Positions 1 through 8,642 of a DNA stretch of 64,000 bases are shown piece after piece (within the stretch, counting starts at the first letter, position 1; the number at the start of each line of letters is the position of its first letter). The position numbers and the translations under genes are program-made. The notes under the pieces were generated by a model, which saw only the letters and a list, made by a program, of their open reading frames with translations, had not been told where the DNA came from and did no database searches. The DNA is from Treponema sp. C6A8 (GTDB lineage: Bacteria; Spirochaetota; Spirochaetia; Treponematales; Treponemataceae), in contig NZ_JHVB01000002.1 in NCBI RefSeq assembly GCF_000619925.1, positions 186,001-250,000 of the forward strand, given 5' to 3'.

Positions 1-1125
1 GTCTTCATCAAGAATATCAGAAGCGGTTTCTTTTGCAGCAGCATAAGCTCTTGCCGCCTGTTCATCACAATAAACACCGTACTTAATGTAAAGTTCTTTT
101 GCCGCAGACTCTGCCATTACATCAGAAACTTCAACCGGATATACGAAGTTTTTAAGCATTACTCCGTTCTTTCCAAAGAAGTGCTCAAGACGTTCAAGAT
201 TTGCAGGCGCAATAGGATTTACAGCACCACGTTTATTTACATCAACAAAAGAATCAAGAATTACAGGATTTCCCATACCATCGCGAGAAAGTGCATTAGT
301 AGAAGGAACAACAAAGCCGTTTACAGGAAGGGCAAACTTCCAGCTCATAAGGCCGGCAGTAAGAGTTCCGTAATTTCCCGCATCAAGGGCATAGTATAAA
401 TCACCGTAAATTCGCTCTTTAATTTTTGCAAAACTGTATGGATAAAAGAAAACCTGACCTAAAAGGCGGCAGACATTCGTTGTATTTGCAACTGTAAGGG
501 CATTCTCATGAACATAGCTTTTATCAGCAAAAACTTTTGCAATTTCAGCTTTAATCTGTTCTTCGCTGCCATCCATTTCTATCGGATAAATATTTCCTCC
601 GTTCCAGAACAAATCCTTTTCTTCAAGACCGCGGACAGTTCCCTTTTGATAGACGAGAACTGCCTTAACGTGTTTTTTACCGCGAAGAGTATTTGCAAGG
701 ACAGCGCCAAGCCCGCCGTGAGTAAAATCCAGAAAGAGGGCATTTCCGCCGTTTAATTCAGATGTCGTTTCAAGATAAGAACAGAGATAGGAAACTCCGT
801 AATCACGATGATAGCCTGTGTAACCGTTATAAAGCTCCATCAAAAAAAGCCGGTCATCCAGCTGTTTTAAAACCGGAGAAAATGGAAAGGCATCCATTGC
901 AATTTTATTACAGATAATCGGGCTGAATTCATCGCCGATAAAAGCCGAAGTTAAAGTTCCGGCGAGAGAAGTGAAAGTTGTTTTTTTGTTGATGTAATAA
1001 ATCCAGCGGCGAAGGTCTTCAATATCAGTCGGAATAAAAACTCCACCGTCTTCTGGAATACAGTCTCTTACAGCCTGTGAAAATTTTACGCAAAGATTTT
1101 CGTTTCTGGTGCTTGTAAAGTTCAT
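1..1125 (-). CDS. Threonine synthase-like protein lacking the PLP lysine (3' end outside window)
   Basis: I translated the minus strand from the ATG at 1125; the frame is open to the window edge (375 codons, C-terminus missing). The N-terminus (STRNENLCVKFSQAV, then PEDGGVFIP) and the later stretch TTNVCRLLGQVFFYP followed by DAGNYGTLTAGL match the threonine synthase fold, which makes threonine from O-phosphohomoserine with PLP. The lysine motif (family form HGPTLAFKDFGARF) reads NGYTGYHRDYGVSY here, so the Schiff-base lysine is Arg107 (codon 805-807). The Gly-rich TSGDTG loop is also altered (DFTHGGLGAV). The reading frame is intact, so this is not a decayed pseudogene by frameshift. I infer a non-canonical or non-catalytic paralogue. 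No strong Shine-Dalgarno precedes the ATG. It lies downstream of argR on the same strand. Confidence 0.8.
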   Translation of the reverse strand, partial: MNFTSTRNENLCVKFSQAVRDCIPEDGGVFIPTDIEDLRRWIYYINKKTTFTSLAGTLTSAFIGDEFSPIICNKIAMDAFPFSPVLKQLDDRLFLMELYNGYTGYHRDYGVSYLCSYLETTSELNGGNALFLDFTHGGLGAVLANTLRGKKHVKAVLVYQKGTVRGLEEKDLFWNGGNIYPIEMDGSEEQIKAEIAKVFADKSYVHENALTVANTTNVCRLLGQVFFYPYSFAKIKERIYGDLYYALDAGNYGTLTAGLMSWKFALPVNGFVVPSTNALSRDGMGNPVILDSFVDVNKRGAVNPIAPANLERLEHFFGKNGVMLKNFVYPVEVSDVMAESAAKELYIKYGVYCDEQAARAYAAAKETASDILDED

Positions 1126-1182
1126 ATAAATTCAATGATACAGCAGAAATTAGCGAAAATCTACTTTTATAATTTAAAAATC

Positions 1183-1653
1183 TTAATCTTCTAAATCTGG
1201 AATGATTTTTCTGAGGTGTTCCATAAACTGCTCGCCGGTAACACCTTCGCGAAGGCAGGCAAACATACAGTTATCGCCGGCAACAGTTCCGATAATGTCA
1301 TCAAGATTGAGGTTATCCACTGCATTGCAGACAGTATTTGCGTGACCGGAAAAAGTCTTGATTACGACAATATTTCCGCTGAAATCAATGCTAACATAAC
1401 CGCGAAGGAAATCCTGGATATAAATTGACTGGCTTTCGTTATTTTCTTCATCATCAGGAAGGGCATACATATAGCCTGATTTTCCGTCAGGAACCTTTCC
1501 CACTTTCAAAAGCTTTAAATCACGGCTGAGAGTTGCCTGAGTAACATCAAAGCCCTCTTTCTGAAGAAGCGACAAGAGTACATCCTGACTTTCGATACTG
1601 TTTGATTTAATAAGAGTCTTAATCAGTTTAAGCCGCGACTGTCGTTCTTTCAT
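1183..1653 (-). CDS. argR: Arginine repressor ArgR
   Basis: 156 residues, the usual ArgR length. The N-terminal winged helix-turn-helix contains TQATLSRDLKLLKV (about residues 38-51), the DNA-recognition element of this family. The C-terminal half has GTVAGDNCMFACL, the family's hexamerisation and L-arginine-binding segment. ArgR hexamers bind paired ARG boxes when arginine is plentiful and shut down arginine biosynthesis or switch catabolism. The start codon is preceded by AGAGGC about 8 nt upstream. The upstream gap shared with the divergent outer-membrane gene holds ARG-box-like palindromes, so autoregulation and control of that neighbour are likely. No arg biosynthetic genes are in the window. 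Confidence 0.93.
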   Translation of the reverse strand: MKERQSRLKLIKTLIKSNSIESQDVLLSLLQKEGFDVTQATLSRDLKLLKVGKVPDGKSGYMYALPDDEENNESQSIYIQDFLRGYVSIDFSGNIVVIKTFSGHANTVCNAVDNLNLDDIIGTVAGDNCMFACLREGVTGEQFMEHLRKIIPDLED

Positions 1654-1670
1654 ATCTGCCTCTCAGAAAA

Positions 1671-1707
1671 TGTATAAATATACAAAAAATATACATTATT
1701 TATACAT
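1671..1707. promoter_or_regulatory. ARG-box-like operator sites
   Basis: Site 1 (1671-1684) is TGTATAAATATACA, an imperfect palindrome close to known ARG boxes (TGAATAAATATTCA type). Site 2 (1690-1707) repeats the first ten bases on the minus strand, TGTATAAATA, with a degenerate second half. The two sites are a few bases apart, as for paired ARG boxes, and lie just before the argR start codon. Assignment to ArgR is inference from motif and position. Confidence 0.6.
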
Positions 1708-1786
1708 TTTATGCAATTCAAAAAAATCTTACTTTTTTTTCGGGATTTTTTGTCAAAACATATATAAACGAAGCCATATTATATAT

Positions 1787-3127
1787 ATGAAAAGAAAAGT
1801 ACTTTACACAGTGATTTTGATTTTTGCAGGTTTTTCAAAAATGAAGAGCCTGACGGCGGATGAGCTTTCGGGGGCGCTGCAGGAAAAGATTTTGCTGCCT
1901 TTTGCAGAATTGCGTTCGTCACAGAATTTTGAAAAAGCAAACTGGGGTGCGGCAATTTTTACTCCACAGAAATTCAGGAACTTTCCCTTCCAGTTTAAAG
2001 CGGGAAACCTTACGCCGGGAGGAGGATTTTCAAAATTAAACAATCCACAGCTTTCTTCTACCTTATCGCCCTTTTCGATTGCAAAAACTGATGTGTCCAC
2101 AATTACGGCAGGACTTCCGGGGATTTCAAGCTACACTAAGCAGATAAGTTATTTTGCGGAATTAGGTTATATTAATAGAAAGAAAGTATTCTCTCAGACC
2201 AAAGCCAACTGTTTTTTTAATCCAGAGGATAAGTTTCCGGCCTTTTCTGCAATGCAGTCTGTCAAGTTATGGAAAAACGTCATCATTACGGCAGCTGGTT
2301 CTGCGGGATATTTTACTTACGAAGAAAACACTTTTAATTCCTGGTTTACGACTTCTGATTTTTACTATCACGAGGGAAAGCATTTTTGCATGATGCCCCA
2401 GCTTTCGCTTTCAGTACCGCATTTTAATACGCTGTTTTCCTGCGCAACTTATGAAAGTCCATTTGGAAAATTACTTTCTACCTATAAAACAGAAAACAAA
2501 ATCACAGCGGGACGCTACAGCTTAAACATTTCTCTTTTTTACAATGAAAATAAAGGAATTATCACGGCAAATGAAACAAGGCTAAAGCCGCAAGTGCAGA
2601 CAAAACTTGGACTTCAGGCTAAATATGCGGTAGGAAAAAATAGACCGGTATTTTTAAAGGTTGGCTTAAGCGGCTACACGGCGACAAATCTTTTGCAGTC
2701 AGAAAAGGAAGATAAGTTCAAATTAGCGGCAGGAGCAAAAGTTCAGTCTCCGCTATATTGCTTTGCCTTTTCTACCCTTGCAAACTTTACTATTAACATG
2801 GCGGAAAATCAGCCACAAACGAACTTTGACAGCACAAGCTTTCTCTTTTCAAACAGCTGGTATTTTAAGAAAATCACGCCGGGAATGACGGCAGGAGTCA
2901 CTTTCAGCCCGGATAATAAGAAACACTCACTAACGACCTGTGAAAAATTCGGGCTTTCGGCGGCATTTTTCAAAAATCCCAAAATTACGGCGGCAACAAA
3001 CTTCACTTTTACTCAGAAAGATGGAAGAAGTACAAAACAGTCTAATACGACTTCAGTTTCAGCCAGCTGGAGAGTAAAATGCCTTAGTTTTATGGGAAAA
3101 ATCAGCTTAAAAATTGAAGAAAGCTAA
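1787..3127 (+). CDS. Predicted outer-membrane beta-barrel protein
   Basis: 446 residues from the ATG at 1787; an in-frame start at 1670 would run through the argR operator, so the inner start is preferred. MKRKVLYTVILIFAGF followed by KMKSLTA looks like a signal peptide (about 24 residues). The mature part is made of many short alternating polar/hydrophobic stretches rich in aromatic and Thr/Ser residues (for example KLGLQAKYAVG, LKVGLSGYTA, MTAGVTFSP, TSVSASWRVK), the pattern of transmembrane beta strands. I do not recognise a named family; it resembles the unassigned porin-like proteins of spirochaetes. It is transcribed divergently from argR across the ARG-box-like sites, so arginine-dependent expression is possible. 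A porin for amino acids or peptides would fit but is a guess. Confidence 0.6.
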   Translation: MKRKVLYTVILIFAGFSKMKSLTADELSGALQEKILLPFAELRSSQNFEKANWGAAIFTPQKFRNFPFQFKAGNLTPGGGFSKLNNPQLSSTLSPFSIAKTDVSTITAGLPGISSYTKQISYFAELGYINRKKVFSQTKANCFFNPEDKFPAFSAMQSVKLWKNVIITAAGSAGYFTYEENTFNSWFTTSDFYYHEGKHFCMMPQLSLSVPHFNTLFSCATYESPFGKLLSTYKTENKITAGRYSLNISLFYNENKGIITANETRLKPQVQTKLGLQAKYAVGKNRPVFLKVGLSGYTATNLLQSEKEDKFKLAAGAKVQSPLYCFAFSTLANFTINMAENQPQTNFDSTSFLFSNSWYFKKITPGMTAGVTFSPDNKKHSLTTCEKFGLSAAFFKNPKITAATNFTFTQKDGRSTKQSNTTSVSASWRVKCLSFMGKISLKIEES

Positions 3128-3128
3128 C

Positions 3129-3229
3129 CGGCGGGAGAATTGAGGAGTTCCGAAGGAAGTGCAAAGCAGTTTTGCTGCGACGCACCGCGCGAAGCAAGCT
3201 CCGAAATGCGACTGGGCAATAGTTCTCGC
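3129..3229. repeat. Nested-palindrome intergenic element, family A copy 1
   Basis: Begins GGCGGGAGAATTGAG and ends TCTCGCC, with GAAATGCGACT near the right end (3202-3212). The same left end, the same GAAATGCGACT block and the same right end occur at 7730-7825, while the middle differs in sequence but folds in both. The ends are roughly inverted (GGCGGGAGA against GGCGAGA). Inside are short stems such as AGCAGTTTTGCT. More hairpins follow downstream: AACTT/AAGTT arms at 3242-3262 and GCAATGGT/ACCATTGC arms at 3265-3313. I see no ORF in the 314-base gap other than these structures and the fusA promoter. Confidence 0.7.
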
Positions 3230-3361
3230 CTATAATTCCTACAACTTGAGCGAAGCGAAAGTTAAGCAATGGTTAGGCGCATTCGGAAGTTGGAATTGCA
3301 ATTACGACCATTGCACGACTGGGTGACATCCCCCCCCTCTAAAAAAAAGGGATTTTGCATA

Positions 3362-3390
3362 TTGAAACTGAAAAGGAATTTCTATATTAT
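3362..3390 (+). promoter_or_regulatory. Putative fusA promoter
   Basis: TTGAAA (3362-3367), 17-bp spacer, TATTAT (3385-3390). The start codon is 51 bases further on, and a GAGG Shine-Dalgarno at 3431-3434 sits 7 bases before it, so this mRNA would have a conventional leader of about 45 nt. Confidence 0.55.
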
Positions 3391-3441
3391 TGTAGGACAG
3401 TATTTTAAAACTTAGGAATTTTTTTTTAAAGAGGTAACAAT

Positions 3442-5538
3442 ATGGCTTGGGATATTTCAAAAGTAAGAAATATCGGTATCAGTGCCCACATTGACTCAGG
3501 AAAGACAACAACTTCAGAACGTATCTTGTTCTACTGTAACAAGATTCATGCAATTCACGAAGTTCGTGGTAAAGACGGTGTCGGTGCTGTAATGGATAAC
3601 ATGGAACTGGAACGCGAACGCGGTATTACAATCCAGTCAGCTGCTACTCAGGTTCAGTGGAAAGACTACACAATCAACCTTATCGACACACCGGGTCACG
3701 TAGACTTTACTGTAGAAGTTGAACGCTCACTTCGCGTTCTTGACGGCGCTATCATGATTTTGTGTGCCGTTGCTGGTGTTCAGTCACAGTCTATCACAGT
3801 TGACCGTCAGCTTAAACGTTATCATGTACCTCGTGTTGCATTTGTAAACAAGTGTGACCGTCAGGGTGCTAACCCAATCCGCGTATGCAATCAGGTTCGC
3901 GAAAAACTCGGTCTTAACGCTCATATGATGGAACTTCCAATCGGTTTGGAAGACAAACTTGAAGGTGTTGTAGACTTAGTTGCTATGAAAGCAATCTACT
4001 TCGATGGTCCTAACGGTGAAGATTTGCGCATTGCAGAAATTCCTGAAAACCTCAAAGCAGATGCAGAAAAATATCGTGAAGAACTTTTGGATGCTGCTTC
4101 TATGTTCGATGATTCTTTGATGGAAGAAATCATGGAAAATGGATACGAAGGCGTTGCAGAAGACAAAATCATCGCTGCTATCCGTAAGGGTACTTTGGCA
4201 GAACAGTTTGTAGGTGTATTCTGTGGTTCTGCTCACGTAAACAAAGGTATCCAGCCATTGTTGGACGCAGTTCTCCGCTACTTGCCAGCTCCAAACGAAG
4301 TTCGCAACGTTGCTCTTGACCTTGACAACAACGAAGCTGAAGTTGAACTTGAATCAGTTGACAACAAACCTTGTGTTGCACTTGGTTTCAAACTTGATGA
4401 TGGTCAGTATGGTCAGCTTACTTATACTCGTGTTTACCAGGGTAAAATTAAGAAGGGTGAAGAACTCTACAATACTCGTACAAAGAAGAAGTTCAAGGTT
4501 GGACGTCTTGTACGTATGAACTCTGCTCAGATGGAAGATATCAACGAAGGTTGTGCAGGTGATATCGTTGCACTCTTCGGTGTAGACTGTGCTTCTGGTG
4601 ATACATTCGTAAACGGTGGAGTAAACTACTCTATGGCTTCTATGTACGTTCCGGAACCTGTAATTTCTTTGTCTATCAAACCAAAGGACAAACAGGCTGA
4701 AATGCAGATGTCTAAGGCTCTTAACCGCTTTACAAAAGAAGACCCAACATTCCGCGTATACACAGATCCTGAATCTAACGAAACAATCATCAAGGGTATG
4801 GGTGAGCTTCACCTTGAAGTATACGTTGAGCGTATGAAGCGCGAATACAACTGTGAAGTAGAAACAGGTGCTCCACAGGTTGCTTACCGCGAGTCTATCA
4901 CTACAACTGGTGACTTCAACTATACACATAAGAAACAGTCTGGTGGTTCTGGTCAGTACGGTCGTGTTGCCGGATTCATGGAGCCAATTTCAGACAAAGA
5001 CTACGAATTCGTAGACGCAATTAAGGGTGGTGCAATTCCTAACGAATTCATCCCTTCTTGTGATAAAGGTTTCCAGAAAGCTATGAAGGAAGGTTCTTTG
5101 ATTGGAGCTCCTATCGTAGGTGTTAAGATGACAATCAATGATGGTCAGTCACACCCAGTAGACTCTAACGATAACGCATTCCAGATTGCTGCTATTGGTG
5201 CTTTCCGTGAAGGTTACCTCAAGGCAAAACCAGTTATTCTTGAACCAATCATGAAGGTACAGCTTTCTGCACCTACAGAATTCCAGGGTAACTTGTTCGG
5301 TCTTATCAACCAGCGCCGTGGTGTAATCGTTGACTCAACAGATGAAAACAACACATCTGTAGTAAACGCTGAAGTTCCACTTTCAGAAATGTTCGGATTC
5401 TCTACTATCCTCCGTTCTTCAACTCAGGGTAAAGGTGAATTCACAATGGAATTCGAAAAATACGGTAAAGTTCCTAACGCTGTAGCTGATGAACTTATCG
5501 CTAAACACAAGGCTGCAAAAGAAGCTGGTAAGAAATAA
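3442..5538 (+). CDS. fusA: Elongation factor G, spirochaete/mitochondrial EFG1 type
   Basis: 698 residues, full length. GTPase that drives ribosomal translocation. The P-loop reads AHIDSGKT (residues 15-22), switch II region DTPGHVDFT and NKCD (G4) are present, followed by domains II-V through the C-terminal [16 protein letters not shown]. The sequence around the P-loop ([20 protein letters not shown]) and [19 protein letters not shown] closely resemble mitochondrial EFG1 rather than E. coli FusA. In spirochaetes this class (spdEFG1) is reported to do translocation while a second paralogue does ribosome recycling; that paralogue is not in the window. Shine-Dalgarno AAAGAGG, own promoter and strong terminator; codon use is biased as expected for an abundant protein. 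It stands alone, without rpsL, rpsG or tuf. Confidence 0.96.
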   Translation: MAWDISKVRNIGISAHIDSGKTTTSERILFYCNKIHAIHEVRGKDGVGAVMDNMELERERGITIQSAATQVQWKDYTINLIDTPGHVDFTVEVERSLRVLDGAIMILCAVAGVQSQSITVDRQLKRYHVPRVAFVNKCDRQGANPIRVCNQVREKLGLNAHMMELPIGLEDKLEGVVDLVAMKAIYFDGPNGEDLRIAEIPENLKADAEKYREELLDAASMFDDSLMEEIMENGYEGVAEDKIIAAIRKGTLAEQFVGVFCGSAHVNKGIQPLLDAVLRYLPAPNEVRNVALDLDNNEAEVELESVDNKPCVALGFKLDDGQYGQLTYTRVYQGKIKKGEELYNTRTKKKFKVGRLVRMNSAQMEDINEGCAGDIVALFGVDCASGDTFVNGGVNYSMASMYVPEPVISLSIKPKDKQAEMQMSKALNRFTKEDPTFRVYTDPESNETIIKGMGELHLEVYVERMKREYNCEVETGAPQVAYRESITTTGDFNYTHKKQSGGSGQYGRVAGFMEPISDKDYEFVDAIKGGAIPNEFIPSCDKGFQKAMKEGSLIGAPIVGVKMTINDGQSHPVDSNDNAFQIAAIGAFREGYLKAKPVILEPIMKVQLSAPTEFQGNLFGLINQRRGVIVDSTDENNTSVVNAEVPLSEMFGFSTILRSSTQGKGEFTMEFEKYGKVPNAVADELIAKHKAAKEAGKK

Positions 5539-5563
5539 GCTTACCTGAAGCTTTTTAGCTGAG

Positions 5564-5599
5564 AAACGCCGTCCGGTTTTCGGGCGGCGTTTTTGTTTT
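5564..5599 (+). terminator. Rho-independent terminator of fusA
   Basis: AACGCCGTCCG pairs with CGGGCGGCGTT (one G-U wobble) around a short T-rich loop, followed by a TTTTTGTTTT run. It lies about 25 bases after the stop codon. The following 158 bases to 5757 are AT-rich and show no gene or clear motif. Confidence 0.9.
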
Positions 5600-5757
5600 A
5601 AAACAACTATATTGTTATTTTAAAGAAAAATTTAATTAAAAAAATAAGAATGATTATAATTATTATTTAGATGACTGATTTTTTATGATAGCATTCGAAA
5701 TCAAAAATACAAGAAAAAAAGCCATATGAATTTCTTTAAATATTAAAAATATCAAAT

Positions 5758-6837
5758 CTATAAACGTATCCATTCATGCCATCCACCAATATAGCAATTA
5801 GTACTACAATTTCGAGGTTGTTTCGTTGTTTGTACAACTACATTACAATGTCTACATTGATAATTGATTGTTCCAACCTCACCTAATTCATACCAATTAT
5901 GCCACTCATGATTTTTACACCCATTCACTTCTGGCTTCCTTGATTGTTTTACAATTGTGCCACATTTTCCACAACAATACCAAAAAATCTTTGGAGAAGA
6001 AAAGCTGTTTATACTACTCTGCTTATTTCTTGAACGTATAGAGCCTTCATCACTAGTAAAAATTCCTTTTATGATATAAATAAATATCAATACTCCACTT
6101 AACAGAAAAGTACCTAAACCAATAATAACAATCTTTGCAATATAACTTATAAACCAAGATTTTGGATTAAGTGTAATTTTTTTATTTTCATAGTTTCTAA
6201 CTTTATTTTTTAGTTTTATCGTAAATAATATAGATAATAAACTAATACAAATTAATGCAAAGCATAAATAATGATGAGAATTCAATATAAAGTTTCCTGC
6301 CTCAACCTCGATTGAAATCTTATAAACCGCATAACAAATAGAAGAAAAGAACACAACCCATGGCAATTCTATTAACACAATCCATTGAAGTAAGCCAACT
6401 CGTTCATTATCAATTGCTACAGTTTTTTTACCGCCTGCAGCACAGTACATTAATTTATATATAAGAATGTAAGAATAAATAAAATCCTGAAAAAATTTTA
6501 ACTGCTCTTTTCTATCTTTTTTCCATAAATTTTCTTTTATTTTAGTTGAGTCTATAATTTGAACACCATCTATATTTTCTAATTTTACCTTTTTAATTTC
6601 CTCTGTGATATCCTCTGATAATATTGCGGCAATGAGTGAATTCTCATATTTTGGAGTATTAATTGTTCCGATAAAAATCGGCACATCAACACCCTTATAA
6701 ACAGCATTAATCTTACATCCAAGAAGTAACTTATCCTCAAACACTACAAAATTATTTATTGCAATTTTCTTTTTATTCATATTCTGCAAACTTTCATTTA
6801 TAAGAGTTTGTATCGTTCTTTTCTGTATCAAGTCCAT
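5758..6837 (-). CDS. Membrane protein with C-terminal tandem zinc-ribbon-like repeats
   Basis: 359 residues; family not recognised. Residues 1 to about 145 are soluble with no motif I can name. Hydrophobic segments follow: two close together (about 155-200), one near 205-215, and one about 240-262, so three or four membrane spans. After a polar linker the last 75 residues hold two copies of a Cys/His module: WYCCGKCGTIVKQSRKPE then C...HEWHNW, and YQCRHCNVVVQTTKQPRN then C...GGWHEW. Each has CxxC, a Pro, a further Cys and a WHxW-type end, suggesting a zinc-bound repeat facing the cytoplasm. Start chosen at the ATG with AGAGG upstream. It is 47 bases downstream of the UDG-like gene on the same strand, in markedly AT-rich DNA unlike the neighbours, suggesting transfer as a pair. 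Confidence 0.7.
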   Translation of the reverse strand: MDLIQKRTIQTLINESLQNMNKKKIAINNFVVFEDKLLLGCKINAVYKGVDVPIFIGTINTPKYENSLIAAILSEDITEEIKKVKLENIDGVQIIDSTKIKENLWKKDRKEQLKFFQDFIYSYILIYKLMYCAAGGKKTVAIDNERVGLLQWIVLIELPWVVFFSSICYAVYKISIEVEAGNFILNSHHYLCFALICISLLSILFTIKLKNKVRNYENKKITLNPKSWFISYIAKIVIIGLGTFLLSGVLIFIYIIKGIFTSDEGSIRSRNKQSSINSFSSPKIFWYCCGKCGTIVKQSRKPEVNGCKNHEWHNWYELGEVGTINYQCRHCNVVVQTTKQPRNCSTNCYIGGWHEWIRL

Positions 6838-6884
6838 TATTTTACCTCTAATTAACTATTTTTATGGAATAAAAAAATCAAATA

Positions 6885-7613
6885 CTATTCTTTACAAAGA
6901 ATTTTCTTATATCCTTTTATAACGCTTGTAACATAATTATAACTAGAATTTTCACCTCCTTTTCTTGATGGATGATATGCATCTATAAGTATCATATTTT
7001 CTTTTCTATATATATCTGTACTCCATTGGCCTGAAGTAGTTGAAATAGGTTTGTCTGTTATTTTTAAATCATCTTTAAAAAATTGAAACGTATATCCAAA
7101 TATTATAATATCAGGGTTATATAAAATAATTTGCTCAAATAAAATATTTTTCCATATTTCATAACATTCCCACATATGAACATTTGGACTTGCTGTATCA
7201 GCTGGCATTTTACTTACATTAATGTAGGCTATTTTTTTTAACTCCTCAGCCATTTCTTTATTTTTTTCAATATAGTCTAATTCACACCATTTTAGATTAT
7301 TGTGAATAGCATAATTTATTTGTATCATAACTTTCCACATATTCAAATCTTTCCAAATCATAGGATTTTTTAGATGTTCCGTTAAATACCACGAACCGCC
7401 CTTTGGTTTCCCTGAGATAGTAAAATCATCATAAGGTTCTTTTAAAATCCACATGATTTTAGGCTCAGATAATAAATAAGATGAAATATCAGCAACACCA
7501 TCATAGATTGGCTCAATAAAAGGTTTCTGTTTTATTAAACCATTATTTAATGCGTGTTTGTATATTTTATCGTGCATTTTGTTTTGTTTATTATCTAAGT
7601 TTTCCTTCGTCAT
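6885..7613 (-). CDS. Uracil-DNA-glycosylase-superfamily-like protein
   Basis: 242 residues. The order of motifs suggests the UDG fold: MWILKEPYDD (about residues 54-63, where the family has its GExPG-type water-activating loop), IAYINVSKMPAD in the middle, PDIIIFGYTFQFF (the VILLG-like strand), and IDAYHPSRKGG near the C-terminus (the HPS loop of UDG enzymes). Canonical catalytic residues cannot be confirmed, so DNA repair activity is not claimed; related stand-alone proteins of unknown role occur in gut bacteria. AT-rich, upstream of the zinc-ribbon membrane protein, and probably co-transcribed with it. A TATAAT box lies 6 bases before the ATG and no Shine-Dalgarno is visible. Confidence 0.5.
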   Translation of the reverse strand: MTKENLDNKQNKMHDKIYKHALNNGLIKQKPFIEPIYDGVADISSYLLSEPKIMWILKEPYDDFTISGKPKGGSWYLTEHLKNPMIWKDLNMWKVMIQINYAIHNNLKWCELDYIEKNKEMAEELKKIAYINVSKMPADTASPNVHMWECYEIWKNILFEQIILYNPDIIIFGYTFQFFKDDLKITDKPISTTSGQWSTDIYRKENMILIDAYHPSRKGGENSSYNYVTSVIKGYKKILCKE

Positions 7614-7729
7614 ATTTTAATTATAACACATATCACTGTTTTAAAATTATTTTTTTAATAAATGGGATAATATAATAATTTTTGTAAAAAATTTACAAAA
7701 AAAATTTTTCCATATGTAGTTAAAAACCT

Positions 7730-7825
7730 GGCGGGAGAATTGAGCAGCGCGAAGCGGTTGCCGGACGAAGGACGGCAACTGACCGTTAGGGAACTGCGAA
7801 ATGCGACTAGGTGTTCTGTCTCGCC
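7730..7825. repeat. Nested-palindrome intergenic element, family A copy 2
   Basis: Same ends as the element at 3129-3229: GGCGGGAGAATTGAG on the left, GAAATGCGACT at 7798-7808, TCTCGCC on the right. The middle carries a perfect 7-bp hairpin, GTTGCCG/CGGCAAC (about 7758-7780), absent from copy 1. It sits next to the AT-rich island, between that island and the ATPase gene. The rest of the gap 7614-7953 is AT-rich and otherwise empty. Confidence 0.7.
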
Positions 7826-7953
7826 CATAAAATTCAAATCTAATAAAAAAATCAACTCAAATTAAATTTGCTTTAAACCCGTTTGACGTTTAGAATAGTA
7901 TTAAGTTGCAGATTATGCGGCTTTTAACGATGCACACCTATGGAGGAATCATT

Positions 7954-8616
7954 ATGGAAAAGAAAGATTTAATCGAACACAGTCCTGTTCGCTTGTTTGA
8001 TACAGCTACAAATGCTGGGCTTAAGGCTGGAGAGATGGGGTTAATCACAGCAAAAAAAGGTCTTGGTAAAACTTCTATTCTTGTTCAATTCGGAATTGAT
8101 ACTCTTTTGAATGACAAAGGTCTGGTTCACGTTTCTTTTGATCAGCAGTCGTCTAACGTAATTTCATGGTATTCAAGTGTTCTTGCAGAAATTGCAAAGA
8201 AAAAGAATTTCAGCACAATGAGTGAAATTACTGAAGAAATCGTAAAGAACCGCATTGTTTTAAATTTCAACCAGGAAACATTTACACTTCCTAAAGTTGT
8301 AAATACTGTAAAATCTTTGAAAGACGGCGGCACTAGCATTGATGCTGTAGTTGTTGATGGTCTTGATTTTGATAAGGTTGCAGCAGCTGACCTTAAGGCT
8401 TTTGCTGACTTTGTAAAATCAAACAAGATGACTGCATGGTTCAGCGGTACAACAGAAGCTGATAGCTTAAAGGCAACTCTTCCGGCAGACAAGCTTGATT
8501 TGTTTACAACTGTAGCTCATCTTGCTTCTGAAGGAAAGGATCTTACACTTACTGTTTTGAAGAACGGCGAAGGCAAAGTTAAGATTGATGCTAAGACTAT
8601 GCTCATGAGTAAATAA
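7954..8616 (+). CDS. RecA/KaiC-like P-loop ATPase-fold protein, unknown function
   Basis: 220 residues from the ATG at 7954, which has GGAGG 7 bases upstream; a longer in-frame start at 7906 lacks such a site. Walker A is AKKGLGKTS (about residues 33-41) and a Walker B-like strand is IDAVVVDGLD (about 128-137), in a RecA/KaiC arrangement: an N-terminal GLKAGEMGLITAKKG entry strand, FDQQSS after strand 2, and a terminal beta-rich segment. The usual catalytic Glu after Walker A strand 2 is not obvious. I know of no function; similar short cytosolic ATPase-like proteins occur in treponemes. It is monocistronic, ending in a terminator. Confidence 0.65.
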   Translation: MEKKDLIEHSPVRLFDTATNAGLKAGEMGLITAKKGLGKTSILVQFGIDTLLNDKGLVHVSFDQQSSNVISWYSSVLAEIAKKKNFSTMSEITEEIVKNRIVLNFNQETFTLPKVVNTVKSLKDGGTSIDAVVVDGLDFDKVAAADLKAFADFVKSNKMTAWFSGTTEADSLKATLPADKLDLFTTVAHLASEGKDLTLTVLKNGEGKVKIDAKTMLMSK

Positions 8617-8642
8617 AGCTTAGTTTTAAAAAAAAAGCTCTC

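Noticed and set aside
1..1125. Threonine synthase-like gene as a frameshifted pseudogene
   Set aside because: The frame is open through all 375 visible codons and conserved segments appear in order; only active-site residues differ.
4354..4929. 191-codon open frame on the minus strand
   Set aside because: It is a shadow of fusA, caused by the strong codon bias of that gene.
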